From: an uncultured Hungatella sp.
GTDB lineage: Bacteria > Bacillota > Clostridia > Lachnospirales > Lachnospiraceae
Length of the DNA stretch: 54,719 bases
NCBI GenBank assembly: GCA_910577935.1
Contig: CAJTOT010000026.1
Coordinates: 762 to 55,480, forward strand
Reading direction: 5' to 3'
The position numbers were made by a program, and so were the translations under genes. Below the pieces are notes generated by a model. It saw nothing but the letters and a program-made list of their open reading frames with translations. It had not been told where the DNA came from and searched no databases. Positions 9,192 to 17,704 of the stretch are shown piece by piece. Each line of letters starts with the position of its first letter. The first letter of the stretch is position 1.

Positions 9192-9467
9192 TTATGCGTT
9201 TACCAGATCTTTAAGCGCCTTACCTGGTCTGAATTTCGGTGTCTTGGAAGCAGGGATGATCATGGGCTCCTGCGTCTGCAGGTTTCTTCCTTCTCTCTCT
9301 TTTCTCTCCACAACCTCAAAGGTGCCGAAGCCTACCAGCTGAACCTTCTCACCCTTTACTAATTCCTCTGAAACCACATCCACAAACGCTTTCAAAGCCT
9401 TCTCGGCATCCTTCTTGGAAATCTCCGCATTCTCGGCTATCGCTGTAATCAACTCTGTTTTGTTCAT
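9192..9467 (-). CDS. hup: HU-family histone-like DNA-binding protein
   Basis: Nucleoid protein of 91 residues that binds and bends DNA as a dimer. It starts MNKTELITAIAENAEISKKD and has the core VQLVGFGTFEVVERKEREGRN and the ending PKFRPGKALKDLVN. The ATG at 9467 has AGGAGGAAGATTTCA before it; upstream in-frame codons are not supported. A strong promoter lies at 9573-9545, so hup begins a transcript that can continue into the rqcP-yabP-yabQ-divIC block. Confidence 0.97.
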   Translation of the reverse strand: MNKTELITAIAENAEISKKDAEKALKAFVDVVSEELVKGEKVQLVGFGTFEVVERKEREGRNLQTQEPMIIPASKTPKFRPGKALKDLVNA

Positions 9468-9544
9468 TGAAATCTTCCTCCTGAATAGAACATGACAGAC
9501 CCGTCTGCCTTCTATATATAATCTGCTCAATTTGTAGCTTTTTT

Positions 9545-9573
9545 ACTATATCTTTTTTAGTATGGTTTGTCAA
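9545..9573 (-). promoter_or_regulatory. Sigma-A promoter of the hup operon
   Basis: On the minus strand TTGACA (9573-9568), a 17-base spacer and TATAGT (9550-9545) match the vegetative consensus closely. The -35 box overlaps the last codons of mazG. Transcription would start near 9538, about 70 bases before the hup ATG. Confidence 0.8.
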
Positions 9574-9950
9574 GGTTTTTCCGCTTTTTCCTGTGCTTTT
9601 ATCGCGTTCCACAGAGCCAGTCCTTCCTCTGCTGAATTCACCTTGGCGCCGCCGAACACATGGGGGTGTCTGCGTATCATTTTCCGACATATTCCGTCAA
9701 CTACGTCGTCGATGGTGAAGTCTCCCGCCTCCCTGGCAATCTGGCTGTTGAGCATCACCAGAAGGAGTACATCCCCCAGTTCCTCGCACAGGTTCTCCAT
9801 GTCATGCTTGTCCACGGCCTCCAAAACTTCCTGCGTCTCGTCCACAAGGCAATTCCTCAGACTCTCATAAGTCTGCTCCCGGTCCCAGGGACAGCCCTCC
9901 TCGGACCGGAGTTTTGCTATGATACCGTTCAAATCCTGAAATGTGTACAT
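9570..9950 (-). CDS. mazG: MazG-type nucleoside triphosphate pyrophosphohydrolase, single domain
   Basis: Cytoplasmic house-cleaning enzyme that hydrolyses NTPs to NMP and pyrophosphate. It carries the MazG signature: GCPWDREQTYESL, CLVDETQEVLEA, the acidic EELGDVLLLV and KMIRRHPHVFG. Full-length MazG proteins have two such domains, and the B. subtilis neighbour in this position (YabN) is fused to a methylase-like domain. This protein is only 126 residues with one domain. The ATG follows GGAGGGAGAA. Confidence 0.9.
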   Translation of the reverse strand: MYTFQDLNGIIAKLRSEEGCPWDREQTYESLRNCLVDETQEVLEAVDKHDMENLCEELGDVLLLVMLNSQIAREAGDFTIDDVVDGICRKMIRRHPHVFGGAKVNSAEEGLALWNAIKAQEKAEKP

Positions 9951-10089
9951 GGTTAGGTTCTCCCTCCGTCAAACATATGTTCTTTTTATCATATCACCGG
10001 AAAGCACCCATGTCAACTGTTATCATCGGAGTTTTCACGTGCCTCTTCATGTGCTTTTTCCCGCGCTTTTTCTCCCGCGGCCGCAGCAA

Positions 10090-10121
10090 GGCCCCAAAAG
10101 CTTCACAGAGCTTTCGGGGCC
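10090..10121 (-). terminator. Hairpin after the GH2 gene, possible terminator
   Basis: A 13-bp inverted repeat (GGCCCCAAAAGCT / AGCTTTCGGGGCC, one mismatch) with a 6-base loop lies 10 bp past the GH2 stop. There is no good T run after it on the minus strand, so it may stabilise the mRNA end rather than terminate. Confidence 0.45.
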
Positions 10122-10130
10122 TGTCCTATA

Positions 10131-12407
10131 TTATCCGTTCAATTTGTCGATTTTTATCAGCTTGGAGTTAAGGCTCTCCAAAAAGCCTTTAGGCATCGTA
10201 TCTCCGGCCATGGCCATCATGCCTTCCGGGGTCATGGCTTTCATCATGCTCCACATTCCCACCCCCGGGGCCAGGTTAAAATTGGTGGCCAGCTTGACGG
10301 CTTCTGAGACAATCTCCAGAGCCTCGGGGGACTCTGCAAGCTCCTCCAGCCTGTCCCTGACGCTGTATTTTCCCTCCGGAAACTCCATGGGAGCTTCCAG
10401 GTCAAGACTGCCGGCCAGCTTAAACCAGTTGGCCACGCCCTCAGCGCGGTCTTTCACCTCGGGTAGAACATAGACGGCCGGCTCCTGCTCCACCTTCTCC
10501 AGAGTGACGGAATCTTCCGCAGCCCCCGCTTTCGCGGTCACCATGTTGAAACCCGGCTCCAGAGCCACGTTGAACACAAACACCTTATCCCCCGCCTGCC
10601 TTCCCGCTCTCTTGCCGTTCACCGACAGCTCCACCTCCGGCTGGTTGGAGTACACCCGGATCTCGGTGGCGTCACCGGCCCTCTGAGCGTACCGTCTCCC
10701 GCAGACGTGAACCATAGGCTCCTCGCTCCAATAGGCTTTATATATATAGTAGCTGTCCTTTTTGGTCTTCCGGTCTATAGTCACCAGCCCCTTGTTGTTA
10801 CGGCCCGCCACGCCGCCCTCGTTTCTGGCCGCGCAGCCGAAGTCGAACATGTTCCACACATGGCTGGACCAGATCCACGGACGCTCGTCCAGCACCTTTG
10901 CCATATGCTCGTGGTACAGGGCCTGATACTCTTCGCTGTAATCCTTGCAGGCAGGAGAGGGGCCGTGGTAGGTGACGATTCCCTCGCAGCCGTACTCCGA
11001 CACCCCCAGGCATCTGTCTGGATGTTCGGCATGATATCTGTCCAGCCAGGGGCCGTTGTCCGCCATCTTGCCGCCGTACCAGCCGAAATAGTGGTTGTAG
11101 CTCTCCACATCGGTGACTTGGTGCATAGGCCCGTCAGCGGGGGTCATGGACACATGGGCGATGGTGGTGAGGCGGGTGGAATCCAGCTCATGGGCCAGCT
11201 TATTCAGTTCGCGGTGGTTCTCCACCAGCTGATCCGAGATTCCGCCGATTAAAATTTCGTTGGAAATGCCCCAGAAACAGATGGATGGATGGTTATAATT
11301 CTGGATTATCAGCTCTTTCAGCTGGCTGACACAGTTGTCGTGGGCGGCAGGGTCTTTATTGAACACGCTGATAAACGGGATCTCCGCCCAGACGACAAAG
11401 CCCATCTGGTCACAGGCGTCATAGAAATCCTGGGAGTGCTGGTAGTGGGCAAGGCGTATGGTGTTGGCTCCCAGCTCCTTGATGATGCGGGCATCCTCAA
11501 AGTGGTCGGCACGGGTGAGGGCGTTGCCCTGGTACAGCTTGTCCTGGTGGCGGCTGACGCCCCGGAGAGGCGTCTTTACACCGTTGATGACAAAACCCTC
11601 CTGCGGATGGCAGGAAAAGTCCCGCACGCCCACCTGGACGCTCACCTGGTCACAGGCCTCATTGCGTCGCTGGAGAACGGCTGTCACTGTGTATAGATAA
11701 GGGTCATGGATGTTCCAGCGCCGGGCGCCGGGCACAGCCACAGCCGCTTTCGCGCTGTCTGCTGGCCGGACGGCAGATGCCACTTCTCTCCCATCTCTGT
11801 CCTGAATAATGTACATAACGGTAAAATTTTCATCCGGATTCACCACCCAGCTCTCCAGCTCAAATCTGGCGCCTTCCCGGTCATCACAGGGCACGGGCGT
11901 CACCTTGAGGCCGGGACCTCCGAAATAATCCAGATCAAAGTGGGTTTGAGGCACGCTGATCAGGTTCACCCCACGGTACAGACCGCCGTAAAAAGTGAAA
12001 TCAGCAGACTGTGGGTACACGCTGCTTTTCTCCCTGTTGTCACACGCCACCACAAGCAGGTTTTCTCCCTCCCCGGCGCACAAATCCGTCACGTCGGCTC
12101 GGAAGACAGAGTACCCTCCCTCGTGATAGACCGCCTTCTTTCCGTTGACATACACCGTCGCCTGCTGGCCTGCCGCCTGCACTTCCACATACACTCTCCC
12201 TCCGGGCAGAGGCTGCCGGGGAGTCCGGAACGCCCTGGCATACCAGCAGCGGCCCCGATAGTAACCGCCGCTGCCGTCCATGCCGTCCACCGCGTTCCAG
12301 GTATGGGGCAGATCCACGTCTTGCCAGAGCTCCGGCAAAGACGCAGGCAGCCCCGCATCCTCGCGGATAAATTTCCATCCTTGATTTAAATTAATAATAT
12401 CACGCAT
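10131..12407 (-). CDS. Glycoside hydrolase family 2 enzyme (beta-galactosidase or beta-glucuronidase type)
   Basis: Cytoplasmic exo-glycosidase of 758 residues. The order is sugar-binding jelly-roll (about 1-155), Ig-like domain (about 165-275) and TIM barrel (from about 280). Catalytic residues are the acid/base E384 in WGISNE and the nucleophile E471 in GVSEYG. The segment RNNKG near 535-540 resembles the N-x-K motif of glucuronidases but also the NDKG of some beta-galactosidases. An Ig-like segment (about 560-640) and a helical C-terminal domain (about 665-758) follow. The ATG at 12407 has AAGGAAGGGA upstream; a TTG at 12440 is an alternative. It is last in the GH88-symporter-GH2 operon, which favours a substrate containing uronic acid. 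Confidence 0.9.
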   Translation of the reverse strand: MRDIINLNQGWKFIREDAGLPASLPELWQDVDLPHTWNAVDGMDGSGGYYRGRCWYARAFRTPRQPLPGGRVYVEVQAAGQQATVYVNGKKAVYHEGGYSVFRADVTDLCAGEGENLLVVACDNREKSSVYPQSADFTFYGGLYRGVNLISVPQTHFDLDYFGGPGLKVTPVPCDDREGARFELESWVVNPDENFTVMYIIQDRDGREVASAVRPADSAKAAVAVPGARRWNIHDPYLYTVTAVLQRRNEACDQVSVQVGVRDFSCHPQEGFVINGVKTPLRGVSRHQDKLYQGNALTRADHFEDARIIKELGANTIRLAHYQHSQDFYDACDQMGFVVWAEIPFISVFNKDPAAHDNCVSQLKELIIQNYNHPSICFWGISNEILIGGISDQLVENHRELNKLAHELDSTRLTTIAHVSMTPADGPMHQVTDVESYNHYFGWYGGKMADNGPWLDRYHAEHPDRCLGVSEYGCEGIVTYHGPSPACKDYSEEYQALYHEHMAKVLDERPWIWSSHVWNMFDFGCAARNEGGVAGRNNKGLVTIDRKTKKDSYYIYKAYWSEEPMVHVCGRRYAQRAGDATEIRVYSNQPEVELSVNGKRAGRQAGDKVFVFNVALEPGFNMVTAKAGAAEDSVTLEKVEQEPAVYVLPEVKDRAEGVANWFKLAGSLDLEAPMEFPEGKYSVRDRLEELAESPEALEIVSEAVKLATNFNLAPGVGMWSMMKAMTPEGMMAMAGDTMPKGFLESLNSKLIKIDKLNG

Positions 12408-12453
12408 AGAATTCCGATTCCCTTCCTTTCCTTCACTCAATTCTCCGCCTGAC

Positions 12454-13896
12454 TCAATTCTTTGCGCTCTCAGCCTTCATGCCGGCAATCTTTGCCTGAA
12501 CCTCAATCATCTTCTCCTTATCCAGCGGATAGAACTTCATGGCGATAAGGCTGGCGATCCAGCCCAGAATAGGCATGCCGATAAACAGAAACAGCGTGAC
12601 CCAGAATATTCCCGAGGTCAGGGGATCTTCCTGGGTCGGAAACCTCTCCGCATAGCCGATGAGCACACAGAACCAGCCTACGATAGTAGACGCGAAGGAC
12701 GAGATCACCTTGTCAAAGAAACCGAACACGGTGCCCATAAGCGCAGGGGCGTAGCTGCCGGACTGGTACAGCTCATAATCGGCGCAGTCGGCGATCATAG
12801 GCGTGGCCAGGCCGACGTTGATCATGGAAAATCCATAGACCAGAGTGTAGAGTCCGATGAAAGCCATGGTCATAAAACCGATATTCTCCAGGGAGATTTT
12901 TGTCGGATCACCGAAGATCAGCACCGCTCCCAGCAGAGCCGAGGATAGGATGCTGCACCAGGTAAACAGCACCGTGGCTTTCTTGGAGGAGAACCGCGCC
13001 GCGACACTGGTGCCGATGACGATCATAACCATACTTGGAATCAGCGTGATCATGGACATGCGGCTGAGCATTTTGTAGTTGCCTATGATGATGCCGTACA
13101 GCATGATCCCCACCACAGAATTCTGGCGGACCTGGGTAGCCAGTTTGTCGGTGGAGGCTGCTACCACCAGCATCTGGATAGCACGGTTGTTTTTGATAAT
13201 CCGGAAGATATCCTTAAAACCGTAACCGGCCTGCTGCCCCAGCCTGGCGTAAGTCTCAGGACGGTCTTTCTCCGCGATGCCGACCATGGCGAGGATGGTG
13301 AGCGCCAGAGAGACAGGGCCGAATGTGAAAATGACTTCTTTAAACAAATCGGCTGTAAATCCCTGATGCTTGCCCACCAGCGTGTCGGTAATATACACGG
13401 CCATACCGGCAAACAACAGCGCGTTGATGATGCTGTCGATCCGGGCGAACATAGGGCGCTGCTTGGGGTCATTGGTCAGCACGCTCTGACCGCCGCGGGT
13501 GGCAGCATTCTGGAATGTGTAGCCGATAATATACACCAGATAAATAACCGTCCAGTAGATTACTTTCACCGGTCCATCCGGCATCAGATGGGTGGTGGTG
13601 AACATCAGCGCCACAGTTCCCAGCATGATGAGATTGCCCAGAAGCATAAAGGGCCGGAACTTTCCGAATTTCCCGTTGGTCTTATCCACCACGAAGCCGA
13701 TGACAGGGTCGGTGACGCCGTCCCAGAACCGGGCGGCCATCATGATGTTGGAAACAAGCATCACGGCCAGCCCCGCCACATTGCCTGCATAGAGGTTGAC
13801 AAATCCCATCAGGGACAAGTATATGTTGGAAGCGGTATTGTTAAACACGAAAAACAAGAGCTGCCAGGTTTTCGCGCGGTTATACTGTTGTTCCAT
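12454..13896 (-). CDS. GPH-family (MelB-like) sugar:cation symporter
   Basis: A 480-residue, 12-span major-facilitator transporter of the glycoside-pentoside-hexuronide:cation family. The N-terminal signature is clear: WDGVTDPVIGFVVDKTNGKFGKFRPFM, quoted here by its parts WDGVTDPVIG (cation-site Asp residues as in MelB) and the DKT..GKFRP loop. It probably imports a disaccharide or hexuronide with Na+ or H+. GAGGAG precedes the ATG at 13896. It is flanked by GH88 and GH2 genes on the same strand, so the imported sugar is likely a uronate-bearing oligosaccharide. Confidence 0.92.
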   Translation of the reverse strand: MEQQYNRAKTWQLLFFVFNNTASNIYLSLMGFVNLYAGNVAGLAVMLVSNIMMAARFWDGVTDPVIGFVVDKTNGKFGKFRPFMLLGNLIMLGTVALMFTTTHLMPDGPVKVIYWTVIYLVYIIGYTFQNAATRGGQSVLTNDPKQRPMFARIDSIINALLFAGMAVYITDTLVGKHQGFTADLFKEVIFTFGPVSLALTILAMVGIAEKDRPETYARLGQQAGYGFKDIFRIIKNNRAIQMLVVAASTDKLATQVRQNSVVGIMLYGIIIGNYKMLSRMSMITLIPSMVMIVIGTSVAARFSSKKATVLFTWCSILSSALLGAVLIFGDPTKISLENIGFMTMAFIGLYTLVYGFSMINVGLATPMIADCADYELYQSGSYAPALMGTVFGFFDKVISSFASTIVGWFCVLIGYAERFPTQEDPLTSGIFWVTLFLFIGMPILGWIASLIAMKFYPLDKEKMIEVQAKIAGMKAESAKN

Positions 13897-13925
13897 GAAT
13901 TTTCTCCTCTCGTTCTCTTAACAGC

Positions 13926-13965
13926 GCTGCCGCAGAGATGATTTTCCGGACATCGGCGCGGCAGC
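13926..13965 (-). other. Hairpin between GH88 and symporter genes
   Basis: GCTGCCGC (13926-13933) pairs with GCGGCAGC (13958-13965). No T run follows on the minus strand. It may be an intra-operon mRNA processing or stabilising hairpin that sets the expression ratio of GH88 and the symporter; this role is inference. Confidence 0.4.
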
Positions 13966-13984
13966 CCTCTTTTTCCCAATCACA

Positions 13985-15196
13985 TTACCACTGAAACAGA
14001 TTCTTCCCCTTCAGCCGAAGAATCGCTTCTATGAAGAAATAGTCGCCGTAAATAATGGGCACCTCGGTATTGGTGCCGTCCGGGTCGTGGTAGAAGAAGG
14101 TGCCGCCGGTGGTGATGGCATCCTGCTCCGGGTCCCAGTTGGCGAACTTCTCGTCGCAGGCCCTAAGAATGCGGCAGGCCGCCTCTGTATAGAACCGGGC
14201 TTCATTCTCTTCCACATGACCTGCGATCTCCAGAAGGCCGCAGGCAGTGCACATGGCGGCTGTGGAATCGTATTTCAGCGGCTGGGCCGGCTGGCGGTAG
14301 TCCACCAGAGGCAGCCAGTCGTTGACGGCCATGTTGGCAATGCAGTAGTGGGCGCACTGCTTGGCTGTGTCCAGGAAGGACTGGTCACCGGTGTGGCGGT
14401 AACTCAGCGCGAATCCGTACACCGCCCAGGACTGCCCCCGGCTCCAGGAAGAGCCCTGTCTGTAGCCCTGCCCTCCGGGGTTGGTTAAGTATTCACCGCT
14501 GTCCGGGTCAAAAGCCACGATGTGGTTGCAGCTCCCGTCGGCGCGGACAACGTACTGCTGGGCTGTCTTGGCATGATTGACGGCTATTTTCTTAAACCGG
14601 GGATCATTGGTCTCCCCAGACGCCCAGTACAGCAGAGGGATATTCATCATGCAGTCTATAATCATCCAGCCGCGGATATCGCCGCCGCCAAAACGTTCGG
14701 CCATTTGGGCCATAGCGTCCGGCCACGCGCGGATGAATTTTCCGTCTAAGTTGTACCGCGAGGCCAGCAGGCTTGCCGCCAAAAGCCCTCTGCGGCGGGC
14801 CTCCATATCCCCGGTCTTACGATAGTTGGCCACAGATGACAAAAGGAACAAAAACCCGACATCGTGATCCACTGTCTCGGCGCTTCTCAACAGCACATCC
14901 AGCCTCTCCTCAACACCCACGGCGGCTTTTCTGTAATCCTCGTCCCCAGTGGCCTCATACATCTGCCACAGCATCCCCGGCCAGAAACTGTTGGTCCAGA
15001 AGCCGACATGGGTGCCGCCGTCAGGCGTTTTTCCCCATGGAGTTTCTGTGATATCGTGGTATTTTCCATCTGTTCCTGTAGTGTAGGGGATATCCGTGCC
15101 CACTCGGGCGCACTCCGCCTTCATTTTAACCAGCAGCTTGTCATAAGTGGCATCCAGCCACTCCTGATTGGAGCGTGGGGCAATCTTTTCTTCCAT
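13985..15196 (-). CDS. Glycoside hydrolase family 88, unsaturated uronyl hydrolase
   Basis: Cytoplasmic enzyme that removes 4,5-unsaturated glucuronic/galacturonic acid from oligosaccharides left by polysaccharide lyases, by hydrating the double bond. The alpha/alpha-barrel is complete at 403 residues. The two key Asp residues are visible: D112 in DHDVGF and D181 in IIDCMMN. SSWSRGQSWAVYGFA and the closing region are also typical. GGAGG sits before the ATG. It is the first gene after the AraC regulator and heads the GH88-symporter-GH2 operon. No lyase gene is present in the window, so the primary depolymerase must come from elsewhere or from other gut bacteria. Confidence 0.94.
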   Translation of the reverse strand: MEEKIAPRSNQEWLDATYDKLLVKMKAECARVGTDIPYTTGTDGKYHDITETPWGKTPDGGTHVGFWTNSFWPGMLWQMYEATGDEDYRKAAVGVEERLDVLLRSAETVDHDVGFLFLLSSVANYRKTGDMEARRRGLLAASLLASRYNLDGKFIRAWPDAMAQMAERFGGGDIRGWMIIDCMMNIPLLYWASGETNDPRFKKIAVNHAKTAQQYVVRADGSCNHIVAFDPDSGEYLTNPGGQGYRQGSSWSRGQSWAVYGFALSYRHTGDQSFLDTAKQCAHYCIANMAVNDWLPLVDYRQPAQPLKYDSTAAMCTACGLLEIAGHVEENEARFYTEAACRILRACDEKFANWDPEQDAITTGGTFFYHDPDGTNTEVPIIYGDYFFIEAILRLKGKNLFQW

Positions 15197-15262
15197 TAGG
15201 GTTCCTCCTCGTTATCGCAATCCAAGTCAAATATCACGGCCATGATTTTATTTGCTGTGTAA

Positions 15263-15320
15263 ATTATAACATCCTGGATTTTTGCTTTCTCGTCAAATCA
15301 TCTCACAAATCTTGCAAATC
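15263..15320 (-). promoter_or_regulatory. Activator-type promoter of the GH88 operon with GATTTG repeats
   Basis: On the minus strand a perfect TATAAT (15268-15263) has no good -35 box at 17 bases. Just upstream, GATTTG occurs three times in direct orientation (ends at 15320, 15311 and 15299; 9 and 12 bp apart). This is the layout expected for AraC-family activator sites next to a promoter. The regulator would be the adjacent gene at 15356-16252. Confidence 0.5.
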
Positions 15321-15355
15321 TTATCATTTTTAGTCATAAGTTCTAATCAGTTTCA

Positions 15356-16252
15356 TTAGTTCCGCAAAAAGGACGCATATTTTTTAGGAGAAATGCCCAC
15401 CTTCCTGGTAAAAGACTTTAAAAAATTGCTGTAATCGCCGAAACCGCACAGGCTGCTGGTCTCTGCCACCGAATGCTCCTCTGCCAGAAGAGCCTTGGCA
15501 AGGGAGATACGCTTCGCGGTGATATACTGATTGATGGTGGTGCCGGTGGAGTCTTTAAAAATCTTGCACAGGTAGGAGCTGCTGAAGTAGAAATGAGATG
15601 CCAGCATGGGAATGCTGAGATTTTCTGCCAGGTGCTCATCGATATAGTCCAATATCTCATCAATCTGTGAATGGCGGGGCTTTGGAGGGCATGGTTTGGA
15701 GGCGAACCGTGTCTTGACCCGGTCCAGGTCCGGTTCCTGAACACAGCGCAGGATAACTATGCGGTTCAGAAAGGTCATCAATTCCAAAAATACCGCCTGA
15801 TCCAGCACATCCTGTCCGAAGCCCCGCTCCTGGGACAGCTTGTGAATAAAATACATAAAACGCCTGCGCTCATCTCCTGTCAGGTTGAGCTTATGCCCCC
15901 AGGCCGGGCCCTGATAAGTAAAACAGTAGTTCAAATCCGTCTGCTCTGTAGAAAACCGTTTCAAATATTCCGGGCAGATGGAAATAGCCACGCACGTATG
16001 TGCCATGTGGTCGATTTCGTGCCAATCATGTCTGTCAAAGGGATTGATGAAAAAAATATCTCCCGGCTCAAACTCGTACACCTGGCCATTGATGACAAAC
16101 TGCTTTTCCCCGGAGACGGAGAAACAGATCTCGTAGCAGTCGTGCATGTGAACGCTATTGGCTTTTTCATTGTCATACAGGCGGGCAACGGCAAATGTTC
16201 CGGTATCCACACAGGATTGAATCGCTGACTGACAGGAATCATGAATCAACAT
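15356..16252 (-). CDS. AraC-family regulator with cupin sensor domain
   Basis: A 298-residue regulator. Residues 15-100 form a cupin-like ligand domain (HMHDCYEICFSVSGE, FEPGDIFFINPFDRHDW). Residues about 195-295 are the double helix-turn-helix AraC domain, with IPMLASHFYFSSSYLCKIFK and ETSSLCGFGDYSNFLKSFTRKVG (key parts quoted). GGGAGCC precedes the ATG. It sits directly upstream of the GH88-symporter-GH2 operon on the same strand and most likely activates it on binding a sugar breakdown product. Confidence 0.92.
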   Translation of the reverse strand: MLIHDSCQSAIQSCVDTGTFAVARLYDNEKANSVHMHDCYEICFSVSGEKQFVINGQVYEFEPGDIFFINPFDRHDWHEIDHMAHTCVAISICPEYLKRFSTEQTDLNYCFTYQGPAWGHKLNLTGDERRRFMYFIHKLSQERGFGQDVLDQAVFLELMTFLNRIVILRCVQEPDLDRVKTRFASKPCPPKPRHSQIDEILDYIDEHLAENLSIPMLASHFYFSSSYLCKIFKDSTGTTINQYITAKRISLAKALLAEEHSVAETSSLCGFGDYSNFLKSFTRKVGISPKKYASFLRN

Positions 16253-16379
16253 ATCGGCTCCCTCTCACATTTCCTCCATAATTTGACTACGACCCCTATT
16301 CGCTGCACTTGTTCTCTTCTTTCAACCGGTCTGTTCAATCGCCGCCAGGCGGGTTCCAGGGTCTCTGTCAATAATTTAT

Positions 16380-16418
16380 CAAAAAAGAAGACTGCCTGTT
16401 AGAAAAAACAGACAGTCT
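16380..16418 (-). terminator. Rho-independent terminator after the 397-aa AraC gene
   Basis: AGACTGCCTGTT / AACAGACAGTCT (one mismatch) around a short A-rich loop. On the minus strand the stem is followed by TCTTTTTTG. It separates the second AraC gene (16457-17650) from the carbohydrate cluster, so the two are separate transcripts. Confidence 0.85.
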
Positions 16419-16456
16419 ATAGAAAAAATGTGATATATTTTTACCGTTCTATTGTC

Positions 16457-17650
16457 CTATTCACGAATCTTATGGACAGCCCGGTATGATTGGGGAGACA
16501 TTCCCGCATTAGCCTTGAAAACCTTGGAGAAATAATTGTTATCCGTATATCCCACATACTCCGCAATCTCCTGGATGCTGGTCTCGCTGCCCGCCAGCAG
16601 CCGTGCAGCTATGTTACAGCGCCTTTTTGCCAGATATTCTTTTACAGTCATCCCTGTCTCCTGCAAAAAACGGCTAACAAAACTCCTCTTTTTCTCTCCC
16701 GCTGCCAGGGCGATCTCCTCCGTGGTCATAGATTTGCTTAAGTTCACCTCTATATACTCCGCCGCCCGCCGAACCACGGGAGACCAGCCGCAGCGCTGCC
16801 GCTCCCGCACCTCGTCACAGAACCGTCCGACCATCTCGGCTAAGAGATTGCCCATCTCCGCCTTAGATCTGCTGCGCTTCATTTGCTGCGCATACTCCTG
16901 GCTGATGGAGTCGATAAGCACCGGGCTGAGTCCTCCCAGCTTGGCCCCTATCCGTATAAGCGTGCGTATGACAGCAGCCCCCACCAGCTGGTCCTGTATG
17001 CTGTCCGACATGAAACGGAGGTCAGATGTGACTTTGCCCATCCCTCTCCAGGCCCTGTAGGCCCTCACGGAATCCCCCATGCTCACCGCCTCGATAAAAC
17101 GGTCTTCCAACTGGTAGCGGCGGTTCACTTCTTCCGCGTTGGTGTATGTATCGGAAAATGTCAGAGCAGATGTTTTTCCCTCCGGCTCCAAACGAAAGTT
17201 TTCCACTATCCGCATCTCGCTGTCCAGATTCTCTGCAATGAGAAACGCCGTCTTGACGGCAAATTCCTGACTGACAATTGGCAGCTTGCAGCGGTACGCC
17301 TTATACATAGGCAGCTCCGCCTCTGACGCCCCCAGCTTCGCCAGAAGAAGCCTGGCTGCCCACTCACTCCATCCTGTCTCCGCATAAGGCCCCAGCAGCA
17401 GCCACAATCCCTTTGCTTTGAACAGGGTCAAATGCGTGCCCATGGGCTCCTCCAGATTATAAATCCGATCCTCTGCGCCCTTTTCAAAGAATAGCTCCAG
17501 GCCCTGGGCAGTGTAAATTCTCTGCAGCTGAGGAGAAAAACAGTATTGACATTCAAATTGGCTTAACATATCCGGGGTCCCGCCGCATAAAGACAACGCC
17601 AGTCCTGTCAGGGCCGGAACAAGAACAACTGACGATTCCAGAAAGTCCAT
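16457..17650 (-). CDS. AraC-family regulator with long N-terminal sensor region
   Basis: A 397-residue protein. The last 100 residues are an AraC helix-turn-helix domain (VNLSKSMTTEEIALAAGEKK, IAEYVGYTDNNYFSKVFKANAG in part, ending SPQSYR). The first ~280 residues are not a cupin; they resemble the sensor regions of clostridial regulators that sit near surface or metabolic genes, but I recognise no ligand. It ends at a strong terminator, so it is transcribed separately from the GH88 operon. The next gene upstream is the CMD-family gene. Its target is unknown. Confidence 0.85.
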   Translation of the reverse strand: MDFLESSVVLVPALTGLALSLCGGTPDMLSQFECQYCFSPQLQRIYTAQGLELFFEKGAEDRIYNLEEPMGTHLTLFKAKGLWLLLGPYAETGWSEWAARLLLAKLGASEAELPMYKAYRCKLPIVSQEFAVKTAFLIAENLDSEMRIVENFRLEPEGKTSALTFSDTYTNAEEVNRRYQLEDRFIEAVSMGDSVRAYRAWRGMGKVTSDLRFMSDSIQDQLVGAAVIRTLIRIGAKLGGLSPVLIDSISQEYAQQMKRSRSKAEMGNLLAEMVGRFCDEVRERQRCGWSPVVRRAAEYIEVNLSKSMTTEEIALAAGEKKRSFVSRFLQETGMTVKEYLAKRRCNIAARLLAGSETSIQEIAEYVGYTDNNYFSKVFKANAGMSPQSYRAVHKIRE

Positions 17651-17704
17651 ATTCAGTACCTTTTTCCTGTTAAATATCTTTTGCCGGCTCGGGAATTTCG
17701 GAAT

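Noticed and set aside
10090..10121. Confident terminator after GH2
   Set aside because: The hairpin is good but no T run follows, so it is listed with low confidence only.
10131..12407. Calling the GH2 enzyme a beta-glucuronidase by an N-x-K motif
   Set aside because: RNNKG fits both the glucuronidase motif and the NDKG of beta-galactosidases, so the motif does not decide.
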